From positions 1,715,905 through 1,779,904 of the forward strand of contig VZQC01007129.1 of NCBI GenBank assembly GCA_009823505.1: a stretch of DNA of 64,000 nt. The letters are read 5' to 3'. The translations under genes were made by a program, and so were the position numbers. This document shows, piece by piece, positions 22,127 through 31,377 of this stretch (within the stretch, counting starts at the first letter, position 1; each line of letters begins with the position of its first letter). The notes beneath the pieces are model-generated. The model searched no databases. It was not told where the DNA came from and saw only the letters and a program-made list of their open reading frames with translations. The DNA comes from Rhizomys pruinosus (Eukaryota > Chordata > Mammalia > Rodentia > Spalacidae).

Positions 22127-23314
22127 TCAATAGCGGCAAGAGCCTGCACGAAGAATGCTCTTTCTCTGCGCTGATTGTTCCACATGCGCATCAGACACCA
22201 CACACAATGACCCGCGAAGGATTATACTGCAACCCAAACCCACTGTGCCAGCCCACTGCTGTAGGTGAGACACCGCCTTCGACATCCAGGAGATAAAACC
22301 CTCAGATGTGGACAAGTCTACTCATGTAGAGTTGATGTGCACGATGGATGAGCGGAGTTCTTCCAATAGAGAGTCAAGTTCACCGGACCAGTTTCCTGTT
22401 AAATGATATGAGAGACTGCATGATAGATTAGCTGCATGGCTCAGATTCTGAAAAGGTACAGAGGTAATACAGAGCCCAGAATGTCTCCATTCACACCCCA
22501 ACTGTGCTATCTGTATAAGCACGTCGAGCTGATCCTGCACCAAATCAACCCTTTAATTGAGTGACATAATGCCTGTTTTGAAATGATTATTAATATTCTG
22601 TTGATTGGTCATAGCCTCAGCAACACCAGCCGACAAATTGTTAAGTGCAGCCACTGTCTGAACAGTTGACATCAGGAAAACTGCCGCAGCTGTAGCCGCG
22701 GCAGCTGATGCTGCGATTGCCACGAAATACCACCGCTAGAGGAAAGGTGGTAGCATTCCAGCATAAAGCATAGAAACAAATCCTGTTACCACAGGTGACA
22801 TTATTTCTTTCATAGCTTCCATTATATACAAGGAACACAAAGGGGGGCCATACGCATACAGGCACGGGTTTGAAAGTGCCAAGCTCCCCTGAGCCATGTG
22901 GCATTGGACCGGCTGGTCCCCAGAGGGGGTGCATCAAACCAGCCTCCTGTCTGGTTATGCATACGTACACAATCACTGTCCTGGGATATGTTAGTAATCA
23001 GTTGGAAGCACAGTAATCTGTTTAGGGGCAGGTGTATGGTCTCTTGTACTGCTGCTAATGTGTCATCTAATGGTAAAAAAAAAAAGGACCTCCATGTTAT
23101 CATTGGTTGTAAAAAAGCGGGGGAATACTTGTGCTGAATGGGTGACTGGGATAGGTTTAGGGAACACTGTCATCAGCCCCCAACGAAGCTCTTCTGTCAT
23201 CGCCATGGGCCATGGCACCATCATCACGAGTATCCCACACTTCCACATCTTGAACCACTCGGGTGAGCCTTTCCGGGATCCAAAGAGGTTGTTGATGATC
23301 CTGAGGAAAAACAC
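22127..23314 (-). pseudogene. env: env remnant of class II provirus
   Basis: The start overlaps the end of pol, as usual in betaretroviruses: a frame open at 23314-23063 has a methionine at 23248 followed by a hydrophobic leader (MWKCGILVMMVPWP). The rest lies in three frames: 23103-22822 and 22976-22641 (surface-unit-like, cysteine-rich, with N-glycosylation sequons such as NATW and NNVT), then 22740-22127 (transmembrane subunit). That last part holds an alanine-rich fusion-peptide-like stretch and an LGCEW...LCIT loop. Breaks: a frame change at the T-run near 23077-23090, one in the 22.9-kb overlap, one near 22.7 kb, a stop at 22553-22555 and another at 22322-22324. The total coding span is about 1.1 kb, short for a betaretroviral env, so the surface unit is probably also deleted. 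It cannot make an envelope. Confidence 0.8.
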
Positions 23315-25781
23315 AGACAGCTCCTCTCGCCCATGTTAGGACCGGGTCCGGGCCATACCATTTTCCTGTAAGTATGTCTTTCCACATTACAAGCCCTTTT
23401 GAAGTGTTGTCTGTTTGTGTGTGCCTGTCCGCAGCTGACCGCCCGTGCTTATCTAAATTTAAAAAATTAATAGTAAAAAGAGCAATCGCAAGTCTTTCCT
23501 TTGGAGGAGAGCCAGAGGCTATTCCCCCCTTTTGTTTTTGAAGGCACTCCTTTAGTGTACGATGAGCACGCTCAATAATGCCTTGTCCTTGCGGATTGTA
23601 TGGCAAACCGTGAGTGAGGCGAATGCCCATCATCAAACAGAAGGAGGTAAAGGAGCCTGAAGTGTAGGCCGGGCCATTGTCAGTCTTTAACTCTTTAGGC
23701 TGTCCCCAGGCTGCCCACGCCTGGAAACAATGTTCGCGGACATGACGGGCCTTTTCTCCAGAGTGTAGGGAGGCAAAAATAATTCCTGAGGCGGTATCAA
23801 CAGAGACATGCACATATTTTAATGTGCCAAATTCAGGGATGTGAGTGACATCCATCTGCCATACATGTAACGGAAGGAGACCCCTGGGATTAATCCCAAG
23901 GGACTGTTGCGGCAGAAGTGGGGCACATTGATGACAATTTTTTACAATATCGCGAGCATCGGCTCGAGAGATGTGAAATCGGGAGGCAAGCGTTTTAGAA
24001 TTAACATGAAAGCGGGAGTGAAAGGTGCGTGCAAGTTCCTGAGGGGAGGAGAGAAAACACATCAGAGCTCTGGACGCCTTATCAACTGAATCATTGCCTT
24101 CAGCTAGCAGGCCGGGCAGTCCGGTGTGAGCCCGAATATGCTGAACAAAGAATGGGTGGTCTCTCTGGAGAATGAGCATGTGTAAAGTACGCAGAAGAGA
24201 CCCGACGGCTGACCTGAGATTGATCTTTCCTACTACCTCGAGCCTTTTTAGGATATTAACAACATATTGACTGTCAGAAATCAGGTTGAAAGGAGCATTA
24301 AAGGTCTGAAACACTGTTATGACTATCTTGAGCTCAATAACTTGAGGGGAGGCAGGAGAGAATGGTACCGTGACTGGAGGTGCTCCTGCCACCATATAAG
24401 CTCCTTGGCCTGTCTTAGATCCATCTGTGAATATGAGAAGGGCACTGTTTAGCGGGGCAGATGCAGTGATGTGGGGGAAAATTACAGGATGAGCAGAAGC
24501 GAGATGCAACAAAGGGTCCCTAGGATAGTGATTGTCAAGTGTGCCCAGGAAGGAACAACGCAGGATGGCCCAATCATCTAATGATGCAGATAGGATCTCA
24601 ATTTGTTGTTTGGTGTAAGGAACAATGATCACCTGCGGAGAGACTCCAAAGTGCTGAATGCACTGCTGGATGCCCAGCAGGGCCAGAGTGGCCACAGCGG
24701 TCGGGTAATGTTCAAGTGTTTTTGCTGGAGAGATTTTTGGATGAACCCAGAGAAGTGGGCCGCCCTGCCATATCACCCCAGTGGGTTGACAGGGAGACTG
24801 TAATATGCAGAGTGTGATAGGCTGAGATGGATCACGGCGCCTAACTGCAGCGGTCTGAATCTCCCTCTCAACTAGTTGCAAAGCCTGTTTAGCTTCTGCA
24901 GTAAGGCGCCTAGGGGAGTGAAGGTCTGTCTCACTGGGCAGGATATCATACAAAGGTTGCAATTGACAATTTGGGATATGTAGGTAGGGTCGGACCCATT
25001 GAATGTCTCCTAATAACTTTTGAAAATCATTTAAAGTCGTCAAATGGTCAGTACGTATACACAACTTTTGTGGCCGAACTGCTTCTGGGGAGATCATTGT
25101 GCCCAAATAATGGACCATGTTTTCCTTTTGTACCTTTTCTGGGGCTATATGTAAATTTTTTCGGCTCAAAGAAGTAACTAAGTCGAGATATGCCTCATCT
25201 AGCATCGCTTCCTCCGGGGCAGCCAACAAGATATCATCCATATAATGGCAGAGCTTCAGTATTGGAAATTTTTTTCTGACTGGTTTCAGAGCTTTAGCAA
25301 CAAAGAGCTGGCACATAGTGGGGCTGTTAGCCATCCCCTGCGGCAAGACAGTCCATTCATAATGCTGATCGGGCTCAGCATGATTTTGAGAGGGGACAGT
25401 GAAAGCAAATCTTACCGTGTCTTGAGAGTGAAGGGGAATGGAAAAGAAGCAATCTTTTATGTCTATAATTATAATGGGCCAGTGTCTTGGAATTGCTGAG
25501 GGCAGAGGAAGCCCCCGCTGCACGGGCCCCATAATTACCATTTGTTTATTGATTTCCCTTAAATCATGTAGTAATCTCCACTTGCCTGTTTTCTTTTTAA
25601 TTACAAATATAGGGGTGTTCCACGGAGAGGTGGAGGAGCGAATGTGCCCTAGTGCAAGCTGCTCCTCGACCAGTTCTCGCGCTGCTTTGATCTTTTCCGA
25701 GGGTAGCGGCCACTGAGAAACCCATACAGGTTCCTCGGTTTTCCATGTAATGGGCACCATATCCTCAGTGGCCCCTAGGGA
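23157..25781 (-). CDS. pol: Pol: reverse transcriptase, RNase H, integrase
   Basis: Read as Gag-Pro-Pol after a second -1 frameshift at 25781-25787, giving 874 codons from the slip to the stop. Numbering from the internal ATG at 25760: reverse transcriptase about 1-270, with D100 in the palm and the YMDD box at 173-176; RNase H about 440-570, with D446, E476, D496 and D560; integrase zinc finger H581, H585, C609, C612; integrase core D637, D694, E730 with the standard 35-residue spacing; C-terminal domain around 790-840 (WYGPDPVLTW). All catalytic residues are present and there is no stop. It makes the DNA copy of the genomic RNA and joins it to host DNA. The last 160 bp overlap the env start in another frame. 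Activity is inferred from motif conservation only. Confidence 0.95.
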   Translation of the reverse strand, partial: SLGATEDMVPITWKTEEPVWVSQWPLPSEKIKAARELVEEQLALGHIRSSTSPWNTPIFVIKKKTGKWRLLHDLREINKQMVIMGPVQRGLPLPSAIPRHWPIIIIDIKDCFFSIPLHSQDTVRFAFTVPSQNHAEPDQHYEWTVLPQGMANSPTMCQLFVAKALKPVRKKFPILKLCHYMDDILLAAPEEAMLDEAYLDLVTSLSRKNLHIAPEKVQKENMVHYLGTMISPEAVRPQKLCIRTDHLTTLNDFQKLLGDIQWVRPYLHIPNCQLQPLYDILPSETDLHSPRRLTAEAKQALQLVEREIQTAAVRRRDPSQPITLCILQSPCQPTGVIWQGGPLLWVHPKISPAKTLEHYPTAVATLALLGIQQCIQHFGVSPQVIIVPYTKQQIEILSASLDDWAILRCSFLGTLDNHYPRDPLLHLASAHPVIFPHITASAPLNSALLIFTDGSKTGQGAYMVAGAPPVTVPFSPASPQVIELKIVITVFQTFNAPFNLISDSQYVVNILKRLEVVGKINLRSAVGSLLRTLHMLILQRDHPFFVQHIRAHTGLPGLLAEGNDSVDKASRALMCFLSSPQELARTFHSRFHVNSKTLASRFHISRADARDIVKNCHQCAPLLPQQSLGINPRGLLPLHVWQMDVTHIPEFGTLKYVHVSVDTASGIIFASLHSGEKARHVREHCFQAWAAWGQPKELKTDNGPAYTSGSFTSFCLMMGIRLTHGLPYNPQGQGIIERAHRTLKECLQKQKGGIASGSPPKERLAIALFTINFLNLDKHGRSAADRHTQTDNTSKGLVMWKDILTGKWYGPDPVLTWARGAVCVFPQDHQQPLWIPERLTRVVQDVEVWDTRDDGAMAHGDDRRASLGADDSVP

Positions 25782-26707
25782 AAACCCAAACCTTGCCTTC
25801 CGCTGCGTTTTGAGGCAATAACTGGAGACACTCGGCCCTGCAGCTGTTTTCCCAAACCCTTACCTGGCACATGTCCCATCCTTTGCATAATGTTGTATAA
25901 TTGAGGGCTATACTGAACTTCATTGGTAAGCTGAAACCCCATCTGTTCAAGAAGATCACGACCCCACAGAGAAATCGGAACCTCCAAAACATATGGTTGA
26001 AACAATCCTGACTGTCCTTCATGGTTCCTCCAAGATAACTCTCTGGCACTGAGTTGTGGTGCTTTGGCATATCCCAGACCTTGTAATGTTTGAGCGGACT
26101 GTTGTAACGGCCAGCCTCTAGGCCAGTCCCTTGAACTTATTATGGATCTATCTGCACCAGTGTCCAAGAGACCTATTATAACCTTTCCTTCCACAGTCAA
26201 TGAGACGACTGGCCTCTGATCCAAATTTAAGGCAAGATATATGCCTGGGTCTCCAGAGGAACCGAACGCCTTATTCTCCCTGTCTTTGTTTTTACATGGG
26301 AATTGAGAGTGCAGGCTGGGCAACAAAAGCAATTGTGCAATCTTATCTCCTGGAGAGATGGCCGTAATTCCTGTTGGTGAGGACACCATGATCTTAACTA
26401 CCCCTGTGTAGTCAGAATCGACAACTCCAGGATGAACAATCAGGCCTTTTAAGGCTGCAGTACCGCGACCTAATATGATGCCCACAGTCTCTTTAGGTAA
26501 GGGGCCATGGAAATCTGTTTCCACCACTTGTACTCCTTGTCTTGGGGTTAATACGAGTCTGGTGGTGGAACTGAGGTCAAGTCCTGCGCTCCCTTTGGTA
26601 GCTCTCTTGGCCATGCCCAGTGCATGGGTGGTCTGAGGCTGGGCCACAATCCCTCCTCCATAGCCCCATATATTTGAGGGCCCTGAGGCTGCCGGGCCCT
26701 CCTCCAG
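25775..26707 (-). CDS. pro: Pro: dUTPase-protease-G-patch
   Basis: This frame is entered by -1 frameshift at 26707-26713 and is open for 310 codons to the TAG at 25775-25777. Its only early start-like codon is a GTG at 26647, so its own initiation is unlikely. Order, numbering from that GTG: dUTPase about 15-135, with motif 1 GSAGLDLSS (19-27), motif 3 GVVDSDYTG (74-82), motif 4 PGDKIAQLL (99-107) and a motif 5-like KAFGSSG (126-132); retroviral aspartic protease with active-site DTGA at 162-165 and flap region after it; G-patch about 256-272 (MGHVPGKGLGKQLQG). The protease cleaves Gag and Gag-Pro-Pol; the dUTPase limits uracil in viral DNA. This domain order is diagnostic of class II elements. 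Confidence 0.95.
   Translation of the reverse strand: MEEGPAASGPSNIWGYGGGIVAQPQTTHALGMAKRATKGSAGLDLSSTTRLVLTPRQGVQVVETDFHGPLPKETVGIILGRGTAALKGLIVHPGVVDSDYTGVVKIMVSSPTGITAISPGDKIAQLLLLPSLHSQFPCKNKDRENKAFGSSGDPGIYLALNLDQRPVVSLTVEGKVIIGLLDTGADRSIISSRDWPRGWPLQQSAQTLQGLGYAKAPQLSARELSWRNHEGQSGLFQPYVLEVPISLWGRDLLEQMGFQLTNEVQYSPQLYNIMQRMGHVPGKGLGKQLQGRVSPVIASKRSGRQGLGFP
25781..25787 (-). promoter_or_regulatory. pro-pol -1 frameshift site G GGT TTT
   Basis: In the pro frame the sense text reads ttG GGT TTT ccc tag, a textbook X XXY YYZ heptamer just three bases before the pro stop. Slipping back by one places the ribosome in the pol frame, which is open from there. Codon phase of pro and pol fits exactly. 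Any stimulatory pseudoknot downstream was not modelled. Confidence 0.85.
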
Positions 26708-28209
26708 TTTTTTTGCAAAGCCTGTGGGGCATTCGACTCAGAAGAGCGACCATTAGAAGGTGGGAGTGGCCTGCCATTGATATCTTTGACTGATCTGCAT
26801 TCATTTGCCCAATGATTCCCCTTTTTGCATCTTGGGCACAATTTTGGCATGGGGGGTGCCTTCTGCCAAGCACCACCCACCTCTCTCCTTTGGGGACAAT
26901 CTCTTTTCATATGACCGGGGTCCCCACATTGGAAGCACCCTCGCCGCCCCATTCCCATCTGCCCTTTTGCCATTTGCATGACTGCAGCTGCTAGGCCAGA
27001 ATTGGTAAGAGGGCCGCCTAATTCCCGACAGACCTTCATCCACACTTCAAAGCCTTTATTTTTGTAAGGGTTTATTGCCTGCCTACATTCCTTTGTACAT
27101 TGTTCAAATACCAATTGTTTAATAAGCGGCATGGCAGTGTCAGGGTCACCAAATACCTTTCCTGCTGCCTCCACCATTCTTGCCACAAAATCAGAAAATG
27201 GCTCCGTTGGTCCTTGTATTATTTTGGTCAAATTTCCGGTGACTTCCCCTCGGTTGGGCAATTTTTTCCATGCCCTGGTTCCCATATCATTAATCTGATT
27301 GTATACTTGGACAGGATAATTAATTTGTTGATTAGCGAAGCGTCCTTGCCCCATTAACATATCCACATCCCAGGCGGGCTGGTTGTTGGCCCGGTTTTGC
27401 GCGGCCTGATCATAGGCCAACTCTAGATATATAGCTTTCCAATCTAGGTATTGCCCCGGCGACAAACAGGCTCGGGCTAAATTTTGCCAATCGCCAGGGG
27501 TCATGCAATACCTGTGGAGATTTTCTACCTGTGAAATCACGTAAGCGGCAGTCACTCCATATGAGCGCACACTTTCCGCTATATTTTTTATGATTTTAAA
27601 ATCGAGTGGCTCATGATAACGGTTATTGTCCTGTTGGTTTTGGAAGACTGGAAAACATAGGGCTGGATTTTGAGCGGCTACCTCCCTCCAGCACTCCAGA
27701 TGAAACGAAGTGCCAGGTACCGCAAAAGGCGGAGGGGGTCCCGGGGCCGTCGGCAGTAGCGGAGGTCCCGGGGCTGCCGGCTGTATGCTAACCTTCACTT
27801 GCTCCATGCTTTCTACCAAACTCTCCAACTCATCAGCCGACATATCCTGCTCTTCGTCCTCAACCCCCTTGGGTGGCGCCTGTTCCTCTTTTAGCTGCTG
27901 TAGAAGTTCTTCCCCTTTTTTTATTTCTGCTGCGCAGCTCCCTTCATCGCCCAAGCAATTTCCTATTAATTTCCAAATCGGAACTACACCTCTCTGCAGA
28001 ATTCCTTGTTCCTCAGCAAACATTAGGTCCCCCCCCAACTTTCTCCAGCAATGTGGCGTGAGGTTTCCGGTCACAAGAAACCAGGGCACGATCTCATCTA
28101 CTGCTCCTAAGAACTCATCTAAAGTTTGGGTCTTTATGCCAATTCCTTTCACTTTCAACAGTTCCTTTAAGGTATCACGCAATGGCCACATTGAATTTGA
28201 ATTCCCCAT
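26548..28209 (-). CDS. gag: Gag polyprotein
   Basis: 553 residues, full length for the class. The ATG at 28207-28209 is in good context (gagaccATGG), and MGNSNS gives an N-myristoylation signal. Order: matrix about 1-110; acidic/proline-rich linker 110-170 with a PTAP late-budding motif at 153-156; capsid about 185-410, with the major homology region near 332-346 (QGPTEPFSDFVARMV); nucleocapsid with two CCHC knuckles, C425-C428-H433-C438 and C458-C461-H466-C471; C-terminal tail to 553. It forms the particle and packages the RNA. No stop or frame change is present. Residues 499-501 (QKN) are encoded by the frameshift site, so a fraction of ribosomes would continue as Gag-Pro. The 311-codon plus-strand frame opposite is a shadow. 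Confidence 0.95.
   Translation of the reverse strand: MGNSNSMWPLRDTLKELLKVKGIGIKTQTLDEFLGAVDEIVPWFLVTGNLTPHCWRKLGGDLMFAEEQGILQRGVVPIWKLIGNCLGDEGSCAAEIKKGEELLQQLKEEQAPPKGVEDEEQDMSADELESLVESMEQVKVSIQPAAPGPPLLPTAPGPPPPFAVPGTSFHLECWREVAAQNPALCFPVFQNQQDNNRYHEPLDFKIIKNIAESVRSYGVTAAYVISQVENLHRYCMTPGDWQNLARACLSPGQYLDWKAIYLELAYDQAAQNRANNQPAWDVDMLMGQGRFANQQINYPVQVYNQINDMGTRAWKKLPNRGEVTGNLTKIIQGPTEPFSDFVARMVEAAGKVFGDPDTAMPLIKQLVFEQCTKECRQAINPYKNKGFEVWMKVCRELGGPLTNSGLAAAVMQMAKGQMGMGRRGCFQCGDPGHMKRDCPQRREVGGAWQKAPPMPKLCPRCKKGNHWANECRSVKDINGRPLPPSNGRSSESNAPQALQKNWRRARQPQGPQIYGAMEEGLWPSLRPPMHWAWPRELPKGAQDLTSVPPPDSY
26707..26713 (-). promoter_or_regulatory. gag-pro -1 frameshift site A AAA AAC
   Basis: In the gag frame the sense text reads caA AAA AAC tgg, the same heptamer type used by MMTV-like viruses at gag-pro. 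From this point the pro frame is open. The gag, pro and pol frames step by exactly -1 each time. Confidence 0.92.
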
Positions 28210-28333
28210 GGTCTCTACTCCCGAGAACCTTATAGTCCCACCTTACCTGGGAACTTACCGGCTAGCCCACCTGCCTGCGTCTGGTTCTGAACCATGCTCG
28301 CACCGACGGAGGCTCCCCGTCTGGGCCACCACT
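28210..28333 (-). promoter_or_regulatory. Proviral leader with primer site and splice donors
   Basis: 124 bp between the 5' LTR and gag. Two bases after the LTR the sense text reads TGGTGGCCCAGACGGGGA. It starts with the TGG expected of a primer binding site and is reminiscent of lysine-tRNA sites, but it is not an exact match to one I know. Two consensus splice donors follow: CCGGTAAGT (28253-28261 region) and CCAGGTAAGG (28241-28250 region), either of which could serve env mRNA. Confidence 0.6.
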
Positions 28334-28695
28334 TGTCGCTCTCCTCGTCGCTCTCTGTTCCTGGCCAGCAGGAAAAAGAAGAGGACACACTCTTGTTCTT
28401 CCAGACACAGTTTATTCAGGCAACTCATACACCAACTCTCCTCTCCTTCCAGTGTCCCCTACTCATATCCCCTCTCTCAACCCCACCTCCTGCAAGGGCA
28501 CGAGCACCGTGGCAGTCTCTCATTGGTCTGTAAGTGGTATGCACAATATACGGAAGTCAGTGGACATGCTAATGAGGGTTCAGGTTTGGCGTTCTCTTAT
28601 TGGCTGGGGAATGAGCTGGGCAGTCAGGCAACAATCAGACGATAAGACCTGGCCAGGGTCCAAAGTGCCATTTTGGCCAACTCCCGCTCTCCACA
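28334..28695 (-). repeat. 5' LTR of class II provirus
   Basis: 362 bp, TG...CA, the same layout as the 3' LTR with an AATAAA at 28411-28416 (plus-strand TTTATT) and CCAAT boxes upstream. Compared with the 3' LTR it has lost about eight CpGs to TG, CA or CT and kept about three that the other lost. Confidence 0.95.
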
Positions 28696-28701
28696 TTTCT
28701 T

Positions 28702-29100
28702 TGTCTTACTTTTATCATGGTGCTTTTCCTTTCTCCATCAATTATGAAAGGTAGTACTCTCTTTGTGGGTCATTACTCTGGGTTTGGTAGTTTTTGGAGG
28801 AGACATGTTGTCCTGTTTTTTCATGTTATTTGTATTTTTGTTTTGGCATTTGCACCTCAGGAGTTAGATCTAATTTATTTAAGTCACCTCTCTTCTTTCA
28901 GTAGAAATGTTTACAGTGTTCAGGAGGGACTATGTGGTAGTAGAGTTGGGGTATTGATATTCAGTGTCCCAGGCTCTATCCCAGTCCTCTTTGTAAGTGG
29001 AACACAGTCTGTAACAACTGTCAATATCTAAGGGTGGATCCACTATGACAATTATTCCTTCAGAGCTAATCATTTTAAGGAGTGACAGTATTGTGCATAT
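28702..29100 (-). mobile_element. Probable continuation of L1 beyond the provirus
   Basis: The text resumes in register after the TTTCTT duplication ('gtcttacttttatcatggtgc', 'ttttcatgttatttgtatttttg') and looks like the AT/T-rich antisense of L1 sequence. The right-hand limit is unclear. Confidence 0.45.
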
Positions 29101-31077
29101 TAGAATAAAGAAGGAAAAAACATGGTAAGATTAGTGATTAGTATTGGGATGATAACAAAAAAGTAGAGGAAGGAGATATAAATAAGGGGGAACTGTAGGG
29201 GAAAAGTAGGTGGGGTAAGGTGAGGGGACCTTTAGTTGAAGGTAGACTGAAGAAGGAGGTAAAGATATGCTATCAGACAGTGTAAGAGTAGTCCCAGATC
29301 TCAGGAGGCAAGACTGTTCTTTGGAAGAGGAAAACAAAAAAGGAAAAAGTGAGGAGAGAGAGGGAAACAGAGAGAGATAGAGATAGATAGAGAGAGACAG
29401 AGAAGTATTTACAGAGAAAGAGCACAGCAGGAGCAAGATGGTACTGGGTATGAAACAAAGACCACCGAGTAGTAAGGGGGGAGAGAGCTGGGAGGAGACA
29501 GGAGGCCTGAAAACTAACTGACCTGATTGTTGGCTTCCTTCTGGGTTTGCCTTGTGTTCCTTCCCTGGAATGCTGTCTTGCATGTAGGAATTCCTTTGTG
29601 ACAGGCTGGGGAAGAGTGGACGGAGGAGTGGATTACTGATGTCCCAATGCCTGAGCAGAGCTTCCCAGCAGAACCAGACCTGGCCACACCCTGCTAATGC
29701 CTTCAGGACTCAGGTTACAAATGCTGGGTGGTAGTTCAAAGAAAGGATGGTGCTTCTGTGGCTGCTCAGGCAGAGAGATAGCTCCTGGACCCTTGAAAAT
29801 TTTCTAGCCTGCATCCCTACTGTCACCCCTAGCCCAGATGGCTACCTCCAAGGCTAAGGGGGGGTGGGCCAGGTGGTTGAAGACTAACTGCCTTTCCTCT
29901 TCTCTGTGATAAGGCTTTTTCAATTCTCTCACCACCTTTCAGAAGAGTCCAGGCTGTTAGGACACAGAGAGGCCCCTGCCTGCCACAGCACTTTCCTGCC
30001 TGAGGTGCCCTTTCCCCCAGTGCTCCCTCTCCTAGCCCTGAGAACAAAGAACCAGAATGAAAGTCAGGAAAACTCAACTCTTCCCTCTGGAGAACTCACA
30101 TAGTGCACTCCTGTACCTGCCCCTACGGGTCCAGTCATAACCTTACTTGGTCCAGCTCTCTGGACACATGTCAACCCTCTGCCCTGAGAAACCTCTAAGA
30201 TGCCATTGCACCAGCCCCAGGGTGTTTCCCCTACTTAGGTTCTGGGGGCTGATAGGACTGCCTGGGAACCAACTCAATGAACCTGCCTCTGTTGAACTTT
30301 AATTTGGCTTGATTTGGCCCGATTAAACTTGCTTTTGTACTTTTGATTTGGCTAATCTGGTTTTTGGCCTTGGTGGAGAAGCCTCACACAGGGCACCTGA
30401 GTTCTGTGGCTTCAAGTACAAAGGCCCCAAGTCCCAGAGATGGTGGTAAGAGCCTGGCTGTGAGGCCCAGGCTGGTGCAGGAGGAAAAAAGCAGCCATCC
30501 ACAGCCCCAGTGGCCTTCAAAATGTGGCTACAGTGGCACAAGTCACAGCTGGGGCTCAGGACACAGGCTGAGTATCACCACTGGATAGGACAAGGAGCTC
30601 CTAGGCTTCCAGTCCTTGGGACCCAACAAGGACTGTAGCATCCCTGGAGAGCTAGGCTGGATGATGTGTGCTTAAGGAGGTATTTCTCAGTTTCATAGAA
30701 CTGATGTTAAAGCCCTTACTGAATGGAGAATATCACTTGTCAATATTTTAAATGCTAGATGTTCCTGCCCAGTGAGACTTTGCCAGATGGACCCTACACC
30801 CCCATCCTTGAAAGCTGTTTGGGAGTCTCAAAGGTGAGCACTTATTATGGCTTCAAATAGATCATAAAGTGAATGTCAAAAATGGTTCTGTTGGACATGG
30901 CTAATGGAGCAGACAGTGAGTCTTTCCCCAGCTCCATTTTTCCATGACTCCTTTTTCAAAATATTTAGTGATAGTCAGTGTGTGGTGACAAAGCCTGCAA
31001 ATAAAGGTGTCATTGTAACAACAGCAATTGGGTAGGACGTATTCACTTTCACCAGCATGCTGGAAATTAGACTTAGT
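29101..31077. other. Unrecognised sequence with GA-rich tract
   Basis: No gene or repeat family recognised. A GA/GATA-rich stretch lies at about 29348-29403. The 150-codon minus frame at 29131-29583 passes through it and is low complexity. Sequence at 29.6-30.6 kb is GC-richer and could be examined for conserved or exonic content. Confidence 0.4.
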
Positions 31078-31290
31078 TTTTTTATCTGTTTATGTGTATG
31101 AATGCTTTGCTTAATGTATATGACAGCACCTGTGTGGTTCAGTGACCTCAGAGGCCAAAAGAATGCATTGGGTCTTCTGGAACTGGAGTTAAGGACAGAT
31201 ATTAGTTGTCATGTGGGTGCTGAGAACTGAACCCTGGTCTTCTGCAAGAGCAGCTAGTGCTCTTAACCACAGAGCCATCTCCTTAGCCCA
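31078..31290 (-). mobile_element. B2-like SINE
   Basis: Antisense B2 ('tgtgtatgaatgctttgc' to 'accacagagccatctccttagccc'), moderately diverged. Confidence 0.8.
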
Positions 31291-31342
31291 AAAATCAGAC
31301 TTATTTTTCCTGACTTCAAAATGGAAGCTGAGGATGGCTTCT

Positions 31343-31377
31343 GCATTAGTCACTTTTCTGTTGCTGTGATAAAACCA
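31343..31377 (-). mobile_element. MaLR (MT-type) LTR stub
   Basis: Only the last ~35 bp of the LTR (plus-strand 'attagtcacttttctgttgc' to 'tgataaaac') are present, fused to ORR1-type internal sequence. The cut point is the same as in the stub at 18083-18117. Confidence 0.7.

Larger units (their letters stand above)
21558..28701 (-). mobile_element. Complete class II ERV provirus (betaretrovirus/IAP-like)
   Basis: LTR-gag-pro-pol-env-LTR on the minus strand, 7132 bp between LTR ends. Both LTRs are 362 bp, start TGTGGAG and end GCGACA in the sense direction. The exact 6-bp repeat TTTCTT (21558-21563 and 28696-28701) flanks it. Six-base duplication, dUTPase fused to protease, a G-patch after protease, two successive -1 frameshifts and two CCHC knuckles all point to class II (ERVK). 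Gag, Pro and Pol are open throughout; Env is destroyed. A matching duplication on both sides argues against recombination between separate proviruses. I cannot name the family; MMERVK10C- or IAP-like groups are candidates. Confidence 0.95.

Noticed and set aside
27710..28645. 311-codon open frame on the plus strand
   Set aside because: It lies antisense to gag, the leader and the 5' LTR; its composition follows from the coding strand opposite.
29131..29583. 150-codon minus-strand frame rich in Leu/Ser/Tyr
   Set aside because: Passes through a GA/GATA-rich tract; low complexity and no domain.
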